Assembly: GCF_001941945.1 (NCBI RefSeq)
Contig: NZ_CP015583.1
Span: forward strand, 2,983,501-3,047,500
Direction of reading: 5' to 3'
Length of the DNA: 64,000 nucleotides
Source: Roseomonas gilardii
GTDB taxonomy: Bacteria > Pseudomonadota > Alphaproteobacteria > Acetobacterales > Acetobacteraceae
Shown piece by piece: positions 32,856 to 52,131 of this stretch. The position numbers and the translations under genes were made by a program. The notes beneath the pieces are model-generated. The model did no database searches. It saw only the letters and a program-made list of their open reading frames with translations, and was not told the origin of the DNA. How positions within the stretch are numbered: position 1 is the first letter of the stretch; each line of letters starts with the position of its first letter.

Positions 32856-33692
32856 TCAGCCCTTCGTCGCGTTGCGCCGGCGAACAATCAGATTGTTCGT
32901 CCGCTTGTTGGTGCGGGTCTTGTAACCCTTCGTCGGCTTGCCCCACGGGGTAACCGGGTGACGGCCGCCCGAGGTCCGGCCTTCGCCACCGCCGTGCGGA
33001 TGGTCGACCGGGTTCATGACCACGCCGCGGTTGTGCGGGCGACGGCCAAGCCAGCGGGAGCGACCGGCCTTGCCGATCTGCTGGTTGCTGTTGTCGGGGT
33101 TGGACACGGCGCCGATCGAGGCCATGCACTCCGCCCGCACCAGCCGTAGCTCACCCGACATCAGCTTGATCTGGGCATAGCCCGAATCCTTGCCGACCAG
33201 CTGCGCGTAGGAACCCGCGGAGCGGGCCATCTTCGCGCCGGCGCCCGGCTTCAGCTCGATGCAGTGGATGATCGTGCCGACCGGAATGGCCGACAGCGGC
33301 ATCGCATTGCCTGGCTTGATGTCGGCGCGCTGGTCGGAGACCACCGTGTCGCCGGCCTTCAGCCGCTGCGGCGCGATGATGTAGGCCAGCTCGCCGTCCT
33401 GGTACTTCAGCAGCGCGATCCAGGCGGTGCGGTTGGGATCGTATTCCAGCCGCTCGACCGTCGCGGGAACACCGAACTTGGTGTTTCGCTTGAAGTCCAC
33501 ATAGCGATAGGTCTGCTTGTGTCCGCCACCACGGAACCGAACAGTCGTACGGCCGTGATTGTTGCGGCCGCCCGACTTGCTCTTGCCCTCGGTGAGCTGC
33601 TTGACGGGCGCGCCCTTCCACAGCTCGGACCGGTCCACCAGCACCGTCCCGCGCAGGGACGGGGTGACCGGATTGAAGTTCTTCAATGCCAT
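32856..33692 (-). CDS. rplB: 50S ribosomal protein L2
   Basis: L2 (278 aa), close to the peptidyl transferase centre and needed for subunit joining. It begins [20 protein letters not shown], and the C-terminal signature [20 protein letters not shown] contains the conserved histidine region. It starts three bases after the rplW stop. Confidence 0.98.
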   Translation of the reverse strand: MALKNFNPVTPSLRGTVLVDRSELWKGAPVKQLTEGKSKSGGRNNHGRTTVRFRGGGHKQTYRYVDFKRNTKFGVPATVERLEYDPNRTAWIALLKYQDGELAYIIAPQRLKAGDTVVSDQRADIKPGNAMPLSAIPVGTIIHCIELKPGAGAKMARSAGSYAQLVGKDSGYAQIKLMSGELRLVRAECMASIGAVSNPDNSNQQIGKAGRSRWLGRRPHNRGVVMNPVDHPHGGGEGRTSGGRHPVTPWGKPTKGYKTRTNKRTNNLIVRRRNATKG

Positions 33693-33695
33693 GGC

Positions 33696-34028
33696 TTACG
33701 CGAGCCCCGTCGTGAGGTCGATGGACTGGCCCTCGCCGAGCTTGACCATCGCCTTCTTCCAGTCCGAACGCACCCCGGGACGACCCTTGAAGCGCTTCGT
33801 CTTGCCCTTGACCACCACGGTGTTCACGGCCTTCACCGTCACACCGAACAGGCCCTCAACGGCGGCCTTGATCTCGGGCTTCGTCGCCTCGAGCGCCACC
33901 TTGAAGGTCACCTGGCCCTGCTCGTTCAGGGCGGTCGCCTTCTCCGTCACCAGCGGCGCCAGCACGACCTGGTACATCCGCTCGCGCCCGATCACCGGGC
34001 GCTTGGCCTTTTCCTGCGTCTCGCTCAC
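33696..34028 (-). CDS. rplW: 50S ribosomal protein L23
   Basis: L23 (110 aa), at the tunnel exit where trigger factor and SRP dock. Motifs: [20 protein letters not shown] and [20 protein letters not shown]. It overlaps the rplD stop by four bases. Confidence 0.97.
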   Translation of the reverse strand: MSETQEKAKRPVIGRERMYQVVLAPLVTEKATALNEQGQVTFKVALEATKPEIKAAVEGLFGVTVKAVNTVVVKGKTKRFKGRPGVRSDWKKAMVKLGEGQSIDLTTGLA

Positions 34029-34639
34029 GCCAGCCGCTCCTTCAGCGCCTCGACCCCAGCCCGCGTCACCGCGAGGATGTCGTGGTTGAGGATGTCGTAC
34101 ACGTTGGCGCCGACCGTCGGCATGACCTGGACCTTGGGCAGGTTGCGCGCGGCGCGCACGAAGCCCTCGGCCGGGGTCGCATCGACCACCAGCGCGCTCG
34201 CCCAGCCCAGCGCCTTGACCTGCTTGGCCAGCTGCGCGGTCTTGGCCGCTTCGGCCGGCACGTCGATCACGACGAGCTTGCCGTCACGGGCCTTCTGGCT
34301 CAGCGCCGAGATCAGGCCCAGGCGGCGGACCTTCTTGTTCAGGCTGTAGCCGTGGTCGCGGACGACCGGACCATGCACGACGCCACCGGTGCGGAACTGC
34401 GGCGCACGGAGCGAGCCCTGACGGGCATTGCCGGTCCCCTTCTGGCGATAGGGCTTCTTGGTGGTCCCGGAGACCTCCCCCATGCCCTTCACCTTGTGGG
34501 TACCCGCACGTCGCTTCGCGAGCTGCCAGTGCACCACGCGCGCCATGATGTCGGACCGCGGAGTGGCTCCGAAGAGCTCCTCCGGCAGCTCGATCTCGCC
34601 GGCTTGGCCGTTATCGAGAGTGATAACCTTCACTTGCAT
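34025..34639 (-). CDS. rplD: 50S ribosomal protein L4
   Basis: L4 (204 aa). In E. coli it also represses the S10 operon through transcription attenuation and translation; that role is not visible here. The loop [20 protein letters not shown] extends into the exit tunnel. No long leader typical of the E. coli S10 operon precedes rpsJ in this genome. Confidence 0.97.
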   Translation of the reverse strand: MQVKVITLDNGQAGEIELPEELFGATPRSDIMARVVHWQLAKRRAGTHKVKGMGEVSGTTKKPYRQKGTGNARQGSLRAPQFRTGGVVHGPVVRDHGYSLNKKVRRLGLISALSQKARDGKLVVIDVPAEAAKTAQLAKQVKALGWASALVVDATPAEGFVRAARNLPKVQVMPTVGANVYDILNHDILAVTRAGVEALKERLA

Positions 34640-34654
34640 CGCTTCTATCTACCT

Positions 34655-35332
34655 TTACGCCGGATAGGGCGCGTCGGCGTGGCGCGCGCGCTTCACGGCG
34701 TCACGAACCATCACCCAGGCCCCCGCGGCGCCGGGCACGGAGCCCTTCACCAGCAGCAGCCCCTTCTCCGCATCGACACCCGCCACCACTAGGTTCTGGG
34801 TGGTGATGCGCTCGACACCGAGATGGCCGGCCATCTTCTTGTTCTTGAAGGTCTTGCCCGGATCCTGGCGGTTACCCGTGGAACCGTGCGAGCGGTGGCT
34901 GATCGATACGCCGTGCGACGCCTCGAGACCACGGAAGTTCCAGCGCTTCATCGCACCGGCGAAGCCCTTGCCCTTCGAGGTCGCGGTCACGTCGATGCGC
35001 TGACCGGCAACGAAGTGCGACGGCGTCAGCGAAGCGCCCGCCTCCAGCACCGCGTCGGCAGCGACGCGGAACTCCACCAGCTTGGCCGGCGCTTCCACGC
35101 CGGTCTTCGCGAAGTGGCCCTTGTTGGGCTTGGAGACGTTCTTCACCTTCGCCTTCCCGGCGCCGATCTGAAGGGCGACATAGCCGTCCTTCTCCTCGGT
35201 GCGGGTCGACACCACGCGCACATCGTCGACATGCAGCACGGTCACGGGGACGGTCGAGCCGTCCTCGTTGAACAGCCGGGTCATGCCCAGCTTCTTGGCG
35301 ATCAGGCCGGTGCGGCCGTTAGTGGCGGCCAT
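34655..35332 (-). CDS. rplC: 50S ribosomal protein L3
   Basis: L3 (225 aa), one of the first proteins to assemble. It begins with an alphaproteobacterial [20 protein letters not shown], and the extension [20 protein letters not shown] with [18 protein letters not shown] reaches to the peptidyl transferase centre. Confidence 0.97.
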   Translation of the reverse strand: MAATNGRTGLIAKKLGMTRLFNEDGSTVPVTVLHVDDVRVVSTRTEEKDGYVALQIGAGKAKVKNVSKPNKGHFAKTGVEAPAKLVEFRVAADAVLEAGASLTPSHFVAGQRIDVTATSKGKGFAGAMKRWNFRGLEASHGVSISHRSHGSTGNRQDPGKTFKNKKMAGHLGVERITTQNLVVAGVDAEKGLLLVKGSVPGAAGAWVMVRDAVKRARHADAPYPA

Positions 35333-35351
35333 GGCAGCTCTCCTCCCGGCC

Positions 35352-35663
<312 letters not shown>

Positions 35664-35669
35664 GATGCA

Positions 35670-36857
<1,188 letters not shown>

Positions 36858-36887
36858 GGTCGTGTCTCTCTAAAGATCGGGTGTGTG

Positions 36888-37364
36888 TTACCAGCGGTAG
36901 TGGCTGAAAGCCTTGTTGGCTTCGGCCATCCGGTGGGTGTCCTCACGCTTCTTCACGGCGGCGCCGCGGTTGTTGGCCGCGTCCATCAACTCGCCGGAGA
37001 GGCGCTCCTCCATCGTGCTCTCACCGCGCTTGCGCGCGGACTCGATCAGCCAGCGGATCGCCAGGGCCTGACGGCGCTCCGGACGAACCTCCACCGGCAC
37101 CTGGTACGTGGCACCACCGACGCGGCGCGAACGCACCTCGACGGCCGGCTTCACGTTATCCATCGCCTCATGGAACACGCGCAGGGGGTCCGCATTGGCG
37201 CCAGCGCGGCGCTTCAGCGTGTCCATCGCCGCATAGACGATGCCCTCGGCGGTGCTCTTCTTACCATCATACATCAGCACGTTCATGAAACGGCTGAGGA
37301 CGATGTCGCCGAACTTCGGGTCCGGCAGGACTTCGCGCTTTTCTGCGCTGTGACGACGAGACAT
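36888..37364 (-). CDS. rpsG: 30S ribosomal protein S7
   Basis: S7 (158 aa) organises the 30S head and contacts E-site tRNA; in E. coli it represses the str operon. It begins [20 protein letters not shown], and the C-terminal [12 protein letters not shown] is conserved. It lies 11 bp after rpsL and 30 bp before tuf; fusA is missing from this position. Confidence 0.98.
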   Translation of the reverse strand: MSRRHSAEKREVLPDPKFGDIVLSRFMNVLMYDGKKSTAEGIVYAAMDTLKRRAGANADPLRVFHEAMDNVKPAVEVRSRRVGGATYQVPVEVRPERRQALAIRWLIESARKRGESTMEERLSGELMDAANNRGAAVKKREDTHRMAEANKAFSHYRW

Positions 37365-37375
37365 CTCTCAGCCCC

Positions 37376-37747
37376 TTACTTCGGACGCTTCGCGCCGTAG
37401 AGCGAACGCCGCTGACGACGCTTCGCGATGCCCTGCGTGTCGAGCACGCCGCGCAGGATGTGGTAGCGCACGCCCGGAAGATCCTTCACGCGGCCGCCAC
37501 GGATCAGGACCACGGAGTGCTCCTGCAGGTTGTGCCCCTCGCCGGGGATGTAGCTCACCACCTCGTAGCCGTTGGTCAGGCGAACCTTCGCCACCTTACG
37601 GAGCGCGGAGTTCGGCTTCTTCGGCGTGGTGGTGTAGACGCGAGTGCAAACACCCCGCTTCTGCGGGCAGCCCTGCAGCGCAGGAACCTTGTTGCGGCTC
37701 GGCTTCGGCTCGCGCCCCTGGGCGATGAGCTGGTTGATCGTCGGCAT
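37376..37747 (-). CDS. rpsL: 30S ribosomal protein S12
   Basis: S12 (123 aa), at the decoding centre. It begins [16 protein letters not shown]. The streptomycin-related residues look wild type ([17 protein letters not shown] and [13 protein letters not shown]). The ATG at 37747 gives the family start. The gene is first in the str transcript, about 190 bp from its promoter. Confidence 0.98.
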   Translation of the reverse strand: MPTINQLIAQGREPKPSRNKVPALQGCPQKRGVCTRVYTTTPKKPNSALRKVAKVRLTNGYEVVSYIPGEGHNLQEHSVVLIRGGRVKDLPGVRYHILRGVLDTQGIAKRRQRRSLYGAKRPK

Positions 37748-37944
37748 GACGCCCCTTCGTGAACCCGTCCCAGTGGCCGCCAGCCCCGCCATGCGAGCGG
37801 GCCCGACAGAGCGCGATCCTTCGCACCCCTCGGGCCACCATCCCACCCCCGAACTTCGCCCCCAGCACAGGGCAGCCTCGGCGGCGCAGAGCTGTCGTCC
37901 AAGAACAAAACCTTCGAGGCCCGTAAGCCCCGTCGAGGGGCGGA

Positions 37945-37973
37945 GACCTACCCCTCCCCCCCTCCAGAGTCAA
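37945..37973 (-). promoter_or_regulatory. Promoter of the str-S10-spc-alpha transcript
   Basis: On the minus strand TTGACT (37973-37968), a 17-bp spacer (CTGGAGGGGGGGAGGGG) and TAGGTC (37950-37945). The predicted start lies near 37938, leaving a leader of about 190 nt before rpsL. No other strong promoter is visible in the 305-bp gap between rpoC and rpsL. The rest of that gap holds the rpoC terminator and no gene. Confidence 0.65.
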
Positions 37974-37995
37974 GCAAGAACGCCCCGAAACGCAC

Positions 37996-38023
37996 AGGGC
38001 CGGGACCCGAAGGTCCCGGCCCT
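37996..38023 (-). terminator. rpoBC operon terminator
   Basis: A perfect 12-bp stem (AGGGCCGGGACC / GGTCCCGGCCCT) with a CGAA tetraloop, 30 bp past the rpoC stop. It lacks a long T-run but is stable and well placed. Confidence 0.7.
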
Positions 38024-38052
38024 GCCATGCATGGAACGCGGTTGCCCGGCTT

Positions 38053-42264
<4,212 letters not shown>

Positions 42265-42363
42265 GGGCCTTCCTTCTCGTCCAGCCTGCGGTGACGGGGG
42301 CACACCACCGCGAAATCAGCGACCGGCCCCGCTGGCGGGGGCCGGCGCGATCTTCTCAATGGC

Positions 42364-46557
<4,194 letters not shown>

Positions 46558-46759
46558 GCGCGCCCTGCTTCCTTCTGTCTCCGGCCGGGGCCAAAGCGGC
46601 GTCCTCGGACGCCCCTTCCCCCCGGCCGGGGTGCACCTGTGTCGTGCCCCGCGTTTGCCAGGACCAGCCCGCCACGGGGACTAGTCCAGGGAAACGCAGG
46701 CAAGGGCGGGACTCCGAGTGTCTTCGGAATTCCGCCCCTACCGCTCAAATACTCAGTCC

Positions 46760-46785
46760 GCTGCCGGCAGCGTAGCCCCGGCAGC
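46760..46785 (-). terminator. Possible attenuator hairpin between rplL and rpoB
   Basis: Inverted repeat GCTGCCGG / CCGGCAGC (8-bp stem, 10-nt loop) 18 bp past the rplL stop. E. coli has a partial terminator in the same interval; this hairpin could play that part, but has no T-run. Confidence 0.4.
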
Positions 46786-46802
46786 GTGCCGGTTGAAAGG
46801 TC

Positions 46803-47183
46803 TTACTTGACCTCAACCTTGGCACCGTTCTCCTCGAGCACCTTCTTGATCTTCTCGGCCTCGTCCTTGGACGCGGCCTCCTTGATCACCTTCGGCGCGC
46901 CCTCGACCAGGTCCTTGGCCTCCTTCAGGCCCAGACCGGTGATCGTACGGATCTCCTTGATCACGTTGATCTTCTTGTCGCCGGCGGAGGCCAGGGTCAC
47001 GGTGAACTCGGTCTGCTCCTCGGCGGGGGCGGCAGCGGCGCCACCGGCGGCCGGGGCAGCAGCCACGGCAACCGGAGCGGCGGCGGAAACGCCCCACTTC
47101 TCTTCGAGCAGCTTGGAGAGCTCAGCGGCCTCGAGAACCGTGAGGGTCGACAGCTCGTCAACCAGCTTGGCGAGATCAGCCAT
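46803..47183 (-). CDS. rplL: 50S ribosomal protein L7/L12
   Basis: L12 (126 aa) forms the multicopy stalk that recruits translational GTPases. N-terminal dimerisation domain ([20 protein letters not shown]), an Ala/Pro-rich hinge, and the C-terminal domain EKTEF-like [20 protein letters not shown] with [20 protein letters not shown]. It lies 88 bp after rplJ. Confidence 0.98.
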   Translation of the reverse strand: MADLAKLVDELSTLTVLEAAELSKLLEEKWGVSAAAPVAVAAAPAAGGAAAAPAEEQTEFTVTLASAGDKKINVIKEIRTITGLGLKEAKDLVEGAPKVIKEAASKDEAEKIKKVLEENGAKVEVK

Positions 47184-47271
47184 ATTCGTATATCCTTCGA
47201 TCTAGTGGCTTGGCTTGGTCTTTGCAAGACCCGCCCGGCGCCCTTGCGGCAACCGGACAGGCCGGTACGCG

Positions 47272-47796
47272 TTAGGCGGCTTCCGCCTCGTCCTTCTTGG
47301 CATACGCCCCGAACACCCGCGCCAGCTGCCCGGCCGGAGCCTGCAGCACGCCCGCGATGCGCGTCGCCGGGGTCTGGATGAGACCCACGAGCTGCGCACG
47401 CAGCGTTTCCAGGGAGGGCAGCTCAGCCAGCGCCTTGACCCCGTCCAGGGCCAGGGTCTGCGTGCCGAGGGCACCACCCAGGATCACGAACTTATCGTTC
47501 GTCTTGGCGAATTCCACGGCGGTCTTCGCCACGGCCACCGGGTCCTTCGACCACGCGAGCGCGGTCGGACCCTTCAGCAGCGGCTGGATGCCCTGGAAGC
47601 GGGTTCCGTCGAGGGCGAGGCCGGCCAGGCGGTTCTTCGCGACCTTGTAGGTCGCGCCCGCACCGCGCATGCGACGCCGCAGCTCGCTCACCTCGGCCAC
47701 GGTCATGCCCTTGTTCTGGGCGACCAGGACGAAGGAGGTCTCGGCGAACACGTCGGCGAGGGTCGCGACGAACTCGCGCTTCTCCGTACGGTCCAA
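47272..47796 (-). CDS. rplJ: 50S ribosomal protein L10
   Basis: L10 (174 aa) anchors the L12 stalk and, in many bacteria, represses its own mRNA with L12. Core: [20 protein letters not shown] and [21 protein letters not shown] chose TTG 47796, which gives the family start (DRTEKREF) and has GGAG six bases upstream. An ATG-like extension to 47874 would run into the probable L10 leader. Confidence 0.95.
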   Translation of the reverse strand: MDRTEKREFVATLADVFAETSFVLVAQNKGMTVAEVSELRRRMRGAGATYKVAKNRLAGLALDGTRFQGIQPLLKGPTALAWSKDPVAVAKTAVEFAKTNDKFVILGGALGTQTLALDGVKALAELPSLETLRAQLVGLIQTPATRIAGVLQAPAGQLARVFGAYAKKDEAEAA

Positions 47797-47957
47797 CTCC
47801 GTCTCCAAACGAAAGCCGGAAAGCCTTGTGGAGGGGCCCCGGCGGTTCACGCGAGGGAACGGCACCCGCCGCACCCTCTTCGCCTGCCAGTAAGCCGGAA
47901 AGCCAAGCCGAGCCTTGCCCGCTGCCCTCGGGCACCGGGAAACAGATCGATTTGACG
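47797..47957 (-). ncRNA. Probable L10 leader (ribosomal protein autoregulatory mRNA element)
   Basis: The 327-bp gap between rplA and rplJ holds no gene. A candidate -35 (TTGATG at 47987-47992) about 17-18 bp from a weak GGTAGA/CGGTAG -10 would start a leader of about 160 nt. This is the position and size of the L10 leader that binds L10-L12. The folded structure was not verified, and the bounds are approximate. Confidence 0.5.
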
Positions 47958-48123
47958 CCCCGTCTACCGTTGGCGCGGCTAAGCCACATCAAGGCCCGGA
48001 TGGGCCACCCACGGTTTCCGACAGGTTCCGGGCGGGTCCCGAGGGCCCCGCCCTGTCCACCCTCCGTTCGACGGGAAGGCGTATCCCGGAGCGGGGCCCG
48101 GAGGCCACCGCTCCAAACTTTCC

Positions 48124-48816
48124 TCAGGCGGAGGCCAGCGAGGCCACGTCCACCTTCAGGCCCGGGCCCATGGAGGAGCTCAGGGCGACCTTCTTCACAT
48201 AGGTCCCCTTGGCACCCGTCGGGCGGGCCTTCTGGATCGCGTCGATGAAGGCGCGCGCGTTCTCCAGCAGCTTGCCCTCCTCGAAGGAAGCCTTGCCGAT
48301 GCCGGCATGCACGATGCCGGCCTTCTCAGCGCGGAACTCCACCTGACCCGCCTTGGCCGCCGTCACGGCGCCCTTGACGTCCATGGTCACGGTGCCGAGC
48401 TTCGGGTTCGGCATCAGGCCGCGCGGGCCCAGGATCTTACCCAGGCGACCCACCAGGGCCATCATGTCCGGGGTCGCGATGCAGCGGTCGAAGTTGATGT
48501 TGCCCGCCTGCACCTGCTCGGCCAGGTCCTCGGCGCCCACCACGTCCGCACCGGCCGCCTGGGCCTCCTCGGCCTTGGGGCCGCGGGCGAAGACGCCCAC
48601 GCGCACCGTCTTGCCGGTGCCGTTCGGCAGGCCGACCACGCCGCGGACCATCTGGTCGGCATGGCGCGGGTCGATGCCCAGGTTCATCGAGATCTCGACG
48701 GTCTCGTCGAACTTGGCGGTCGCATTCGCCTTGGCGAGGCGGATCGCCTCCTCCAGCGCGTAGGACTTCTCGAGGTCCAGACCCTCGACGAGCTTCTTCA
48801 GACGCTTGCCGGCCAT
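48124..48816 (-). CDS. rplA: 50S ribosomal protein L1
   Basis: L1 (230 aa) forms the mobile E-site stalk; in E. coli it represses rplK-rplA translation. Motifs: [19 protein letters not shown] and [13 protein letters not shown]-type [20 protein letters not shown]. It lies four bases after the rplK stop. Confidence 0.98.
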   Translation of the reverse strand: MAGKRLKKLVEGLDLEKSYALEEAIRLAKANATAKFDETVEISMNLGIDPRHADQMVRGVVGLPNGTGKTVRVGVFARGPKAEEAQAAGADVVGAEDLAEQVQAGNINFDRCIATPDMMALVGRLGKILGPRGLMPNPKLGTVTMDVKGAVTAAKAGQVEFRAEKAGIVHAGIGKASFEEGKLLENARAFIDAIQKARPTGAKGTYVKKVALSSSMGPGLKVDVASLASA

Positions 48817-48820
48817 CGGA

Positions 48821-49255
48821 TCAGCCCTCCGCCACGATCATGCCCATGGAACGGGCGGAGCCGGCGAGCATGCTCACGGCGGCCTCCACGTCCTGGCAAT
48901 TCATGTCCTTCATCTTCACCGCCGCGATCTCGCGCAGCTGCGACTTGGTCACGCGGCCCACCGCGCCACCCTTGCCGGGGGTCTGCGAGCCCTTGTCCAG
49001 CTTCGCCGCCTTCAGCAGGAAGTAGGTGTTGGGCGGGGTCTTCGTGATGAAGGAGAAGGTGCGGTCGGAATACGCGGTGATGACGACCGGCGTCGGGGTG
49101 CCGGGCTCCATCTGCTGCGTCGCCGCGTTGAACTCCTTGACGAACTGCATGATGTTCAGGCCGCGCTGACCCAGCGCGGGGCCGACCGGCGGCGACGGGT
49201 TCGCCTTGCCGGCCGGGATCTGCAGCTTGATGTAGCCGACGATCTTCTTAGCCAT
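48821..49255 (-). CDS. rplK: 50S ribosomal protein L11
   Basis: L11 (144 aa) is in the GTPase-associated centre and needed for the stringent response. Motifs: [20 protein letters not shown] and [20 protein letters not shown]. It is first in its transcript here, with its own promoter about 90 bp upstream. It is usually downstream of nusG, which lies 5.5 kb away in this genome. Confidence 0.98.
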   Translation of the reverse strand: MAKKIVGYIKLQIPAGKANPSPPVGPALGQRGLNIMQFVKEFNAATQQMEPGTPTPVVITAYSDRTFSFITKTPPNTYFLLKAAKLDKGSQTPGKGGAVGRVTKSQLREIAAVKMKDMNCQDVEAAVSMLAGSARSMGMIVAEG

Positions 49256-49341
49256 GATACTCCATCCCCAGGAACCGGGGGCGCGCGGTTCGGCGGCCCA
49301 TGGCTGGGCCTCCCGCGTCCATCGGTGCGAGTGAGTGGCGG

Positions 49342-49370
49342 GCTCTACACCCCCCCGTGCTGCCTGTCCA
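49342..49370 (-). promoter_or_regulatory. Promoter of the rplK-rplA transcript
   Basis: On the minus strand TGGACA (49370-49365), a 17-bp spacer (GGCAGCACGGGGGGGTG) and TAGAGC (49347-49342). The predicted start is about 80 nt before rplK. Layout and the G-run in the spacer resemble the str promoter at 37945-37973. Confidence 0.6.
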
Positions 49371-49435
49371 TCGGTGAATCGCCCACCGGACGCGCATCAG
49401 CCCCGCGCCGCGACGGGCACCCCGACCAGGAGCCT

Positions 49436-49921
49436 TCAGGCGGCATCTCCCCGGGCAGCAGCCTCGGCCGCCGCCCGGCGCAGCAGGATCCGCCTTGCCA
49501 GCAGCCAGGCCACGATCCCCACCGGGATGCCGATCACCAGCCCACCCATCAGCAGCTCTTCCAAGGCTGGCACGCCCAGGCTCAGCCAGTGGCTGAAACT
49601 CGCCCCGGGGGAGGCGTGATGGTGCATCTCATGCCCGAGGATCACGCGGCCGATCTCGTATTCCGTCGGGATCAGCAGCGCGTGGGTCAGCGGATTGCCG
49701 AGCAGGAGGCAGGTCGCCCCCGCTGCCGCGATGCTGCCCCGCAGCAGGAAAGCCAGGCCCGCTGCCAGGGCGATATGGAGCCCGAAGGCCGGCAGCATGG
49801 CCGAGAAGGCACCTGCCCCGATCCCCCGGGCCACCCGTTCCGGGCCCCCGGGCGAGGAAAGAATTCTCTCCCACCCCTCCCAGAGCCGCCGCCTCAGCTC
49901 CTCCAGGCGGCCTTCCGGCAT
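49436..49921 (-). CDS. DUF2062 membrane protein
   Basis: A 161-residue inner-membrane protein of the DUF2062 family with about three hydrophobic segments (FSAMLPAFGLHIALAAGLAF, IAAAGATCLLLGNPLT, LLMGGLVIGIPVGIVAWLLA). The conserved GNPLTHALLIPTEYEIGRVI follows the second. A His-rich segment GHEMHHHASPG sits in the loop before the last one. DUF2062 domains often occur with glycosyltransferases or envelope genes, which fits the neighbours. It starts one base after the ABC exporter stop, so the two are coupled. Function is unknown. Confidence 0.8.
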   Translation of the reverse strand: MPEGRLEELRRRLWEGWERILSSPGGPERVARGIGAGAFSAMLPAFGLHIALAAGLAFLLRGSIAAAGATCLLLGNPLTHALLIPTEYEIGRVILGHEMHHHASPGASFSHWLSLGVPALEELLMGGLVIGIPVGIVAWLLARRILLRRAAAEAAARGDAA

Positions 49922-49922
49922 C

Positions 49923-51773
49923 TCAGGCCGCTTCGCTGACCGGCGCGCCGGCCGCGAGCATCCCCTGGGTGCTCAGAAGATCACGATAGATGCCCGGCTG
50001 CCGTGCCAGGACGTCCGGCGCCCCCTGCTCGACCACCTTGCCCGCATCCACCACCACGATCCGGTCGAAGCCCTGCAGCGTGGCCAGCCGGTGCGCCACC
50101 GCGATCACCGTCCGTCCTTGCATCAGCCGCTCCAGCGCCGCCTGCACCGCCACCTCGGATTCGCTGTCCAGCGCCGAGGTCGCCTCGTCCAGCAGCAGGA
50201 TCGGCGCGTCCTTCAACAGCGCCCGGGCGATCGCCAGCCGCTGCCGCTGCCCGCCGGAGAGCCGCACACCCCGCTGGCCGACCTCGGTGTCGAAGCCTTC
50301 CGGCAGCGCCTCGATGAAGTCCCGGCAATTGGCCGCCTCCGCAGCCGCCAGCACCTCCTCGTCCGTCGCCTCCGGCCGGCCGTAGCGGATGTTCTCCAGG
50401 ATCGAGCGCTGGAACAGCGACACGTCCTGCGGCACCACGGCGATGGCGTCGGACAGGCTCTTCTGCGTCACCGCGCCGATCTCCTGCCCGTCGATCAGCA
50501 CCTGTCCGCTCTGCGCCTTGGTGAAGCGTTGCAGCAGGGTCAGCACCGTGGACTTGCCGGCGCCCGAACGCCCAACCAGCCCGATCCGCTCGCCCGGCTG
50601 GATGGCGAGGTCGAAGCCCCGCAGCACCGGGCCGCGCCCCGGATAGGAGAAGCGGACGTCGTGGAAGTCGATCCGCCCGCCGCGCACCCGCAGCGGCCGC
50701 GCATCCTTGGCATCCGGCAGGGCATGCGGCACCAGCAGGGCGGACACCGCCTCGGCCAGCCGCGCCACATGCTGGGTCATCTCCACCAGCGCCACGGCGA
50801 GGTCGCGGGTCCCGTGCAGGATGGTGAAGCCTAGCGAGCAGATCATCACCACGTCGCCCGTGCTGGCCCGCCCGGTCTGCCAGAGGGTGATCGCCCAGAA
50901 CAGCAGCCCGATGGTCAGCGCCGCGGTCATCACCGCATGGGCCAGCCGCAGCTTCTCGATATAGCGCAGGCTGCGCTTGCGGGCGTTCACCTCGCTCTGC
51001 ACCTGCCGGGCGAAGCGCGCCCGCTCCCGCAGGACCGAGCCGAAGGCGCGCACGATGTTCATGTTCTGCACGACATCGACCAGCTCGCCATCCACGGCGG
51101 CAGCCTTCTCGGCATAGTCCATGTGCAGCGGCTTGCCCTTCGCGGCCAGCCGCGTCAGCAGATAGGCCATGCCGCCGGCGATGCTCACGATCACCAGCGC
51201 CATGAACACGTCCACACTGGCCAGCAGGGCGATCGAGAAGATCACCGCGATGGTCGGCGGCAGCGTGTTCCACGTGAAGGTGGAGATCACCGTCCAGGCA
51301 GCGTTCGAGGTCGCGCTGATCCGGCTGGCCAGCACGCCTGGCGACCGGTCCACGAAATAGTCCGGCGCATGGCCCGACAGGTGCCGGAACAGGTCGCTCC
51401 GCAGGTCCCCCGTCACCCCCGTGAAGGCGGTGGTGGAGATCCACCCCCCCACCCGCCACAGCAGGTTGTCGGCGGCGATCACCGCGCCCAGCACCGCCAG
51501 CGCCACCCAGACCGCGGCCATGGCGGAGGGGCCGCCCGACATCGCGTCCACCAGCCCCTTCATGGCGTATTGCGTGCCCACGGAACAGGCGACCGCCAGC
51601 ACCACCGAGAGCAGCACGACGGCATGCGCCATCCCCCGCCGACGGATGTAGCGCAACAAGAAGCCCATGGGCCGGGACTGGTAGCGCAGCAGCGCCTCGG
51701 TCCCCTCGGCCTCGCCCTCCGGAAAGGAGCCCTGGGGCGCCTGCATGTTCTCGATGACTCGGAGATCGGCCAT
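49923..51773 (-). CDS. ABC exporter, fused permease and ATPase
   Basis: Half-size type IV ABC exporter (616 aa) in the MsbA/lipid-or-drug exporter style. A hydrophilic N-terminus of about 40 residues precedes six transmembrane helices, followed by the nucleotide-binding domain: Walker A GRSGAGKST near 400, Q-loop VPQDVSLFQRS, signature LSGGQRQRLAIARAL, Walker B ILLLDEATSALD and the H-loop AHRLAT. It works as a homodimer or with another half-transporter. The substrate is unknown; the glycosyltransferase divergent from it suggests a glycolipid or cell-surface compound. The ATG at 51773 has GGGAGG upstream. It is cotranscribed with the DUF2062 gene. Confidence 0.88.
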   Translation of the reverse strand: MADLRVIENMQAPQGSFPEGEAEGTEALLRYQSRPMGFLLRYIRRRGMAHAVVLLSVVLAVACSVGTQYAMKGLVDAMSGGPSAMAAVWVALAVLGAVIAADNLLWRVGGWISTTAFTGVTGDLRSDLFRHLSGHAPDYFVDRSPGVLASRISATSNAAWTVISTFTWNTLPPTIAVIFSIALLASVDVFMALVIVSIAGGMAYLLTRLAAKGKPLHMDYAEKAAAVDGELVDVVQNMNIVRAFGSVLRERARFARQVQSEVNARKRSLRYIEKLRLAHAVMTAALTIGLLFWAITLWQTGRASTGDVVMICSLGFTILHGTRDLAVALVEMTQHVARLAEAVSALLVPHALPDAKDARPLRVRGGRIDFHDVRFSYPGRGPVLRGFDLAIQPGERIGLVGRSGAGKSTVLTLLQRFTKAQSGQVLIDGQEIGAVTQKSLSDAIAVVPQDVSLFQRSILENIRYGRPEATDEEVLAAAEAANCRDFIEALPEGFDTEVGQRGVRLSGGQRQRLAIARALLKDAPILLLDEATSALDSESEVAVQAALERLMQGRTVIAVAHRLATLQGFDRIVVVDAGKVVEQGAPDVLARQPGIYRDLLSTQGMLAAGAPVSEAA

Positions 51774-52131
51774 GACGCCTCCCTTCCCGAAACGGGTCAC
51801 GACACCTTGCCTCGGACCCCGTCCTCCCTGCCCGCAGTTCGGAGCGCCCGGAGCAACGGGAATCCCGCCAGCGGATCGTGGTGTGAAACTATCAACGCTG
51901 AGTTCAGCCCTGGTTTCTGGCGGAGTTTTGGTACGGCTGCCCCATTCCGGTCACAGTTAAATCGTTGGTGGGGTCAGGTTCCTGTCAGGACGGATAGAGG
52001 GCTGGGACCGCCCGGGCGGTGGCCACCATGAAAGCCCCTCGAAAAACCCCCGAAATGGACACAAAGGGGGGCCAGTCCGGGATCGGGAAGGGAGGATGTC
52101 CCTGAAGCCACGAGAAGGAGAGCCCACCGGA
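51774..52131. other. Divergent intergenic region between the ABC exporter and the glycosyltransferase
   Basis: About 358 bp without a gene. It is less GC-rich than its surroundings around 51885-51960, as expected for two divergent promoters, but I could not fix -35/-10 pairs with confidence. An ATG at 52096 in frame with the glycosyltransferase lies directly on a GGGAGG and is probably not used. Confidence 0.6.
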
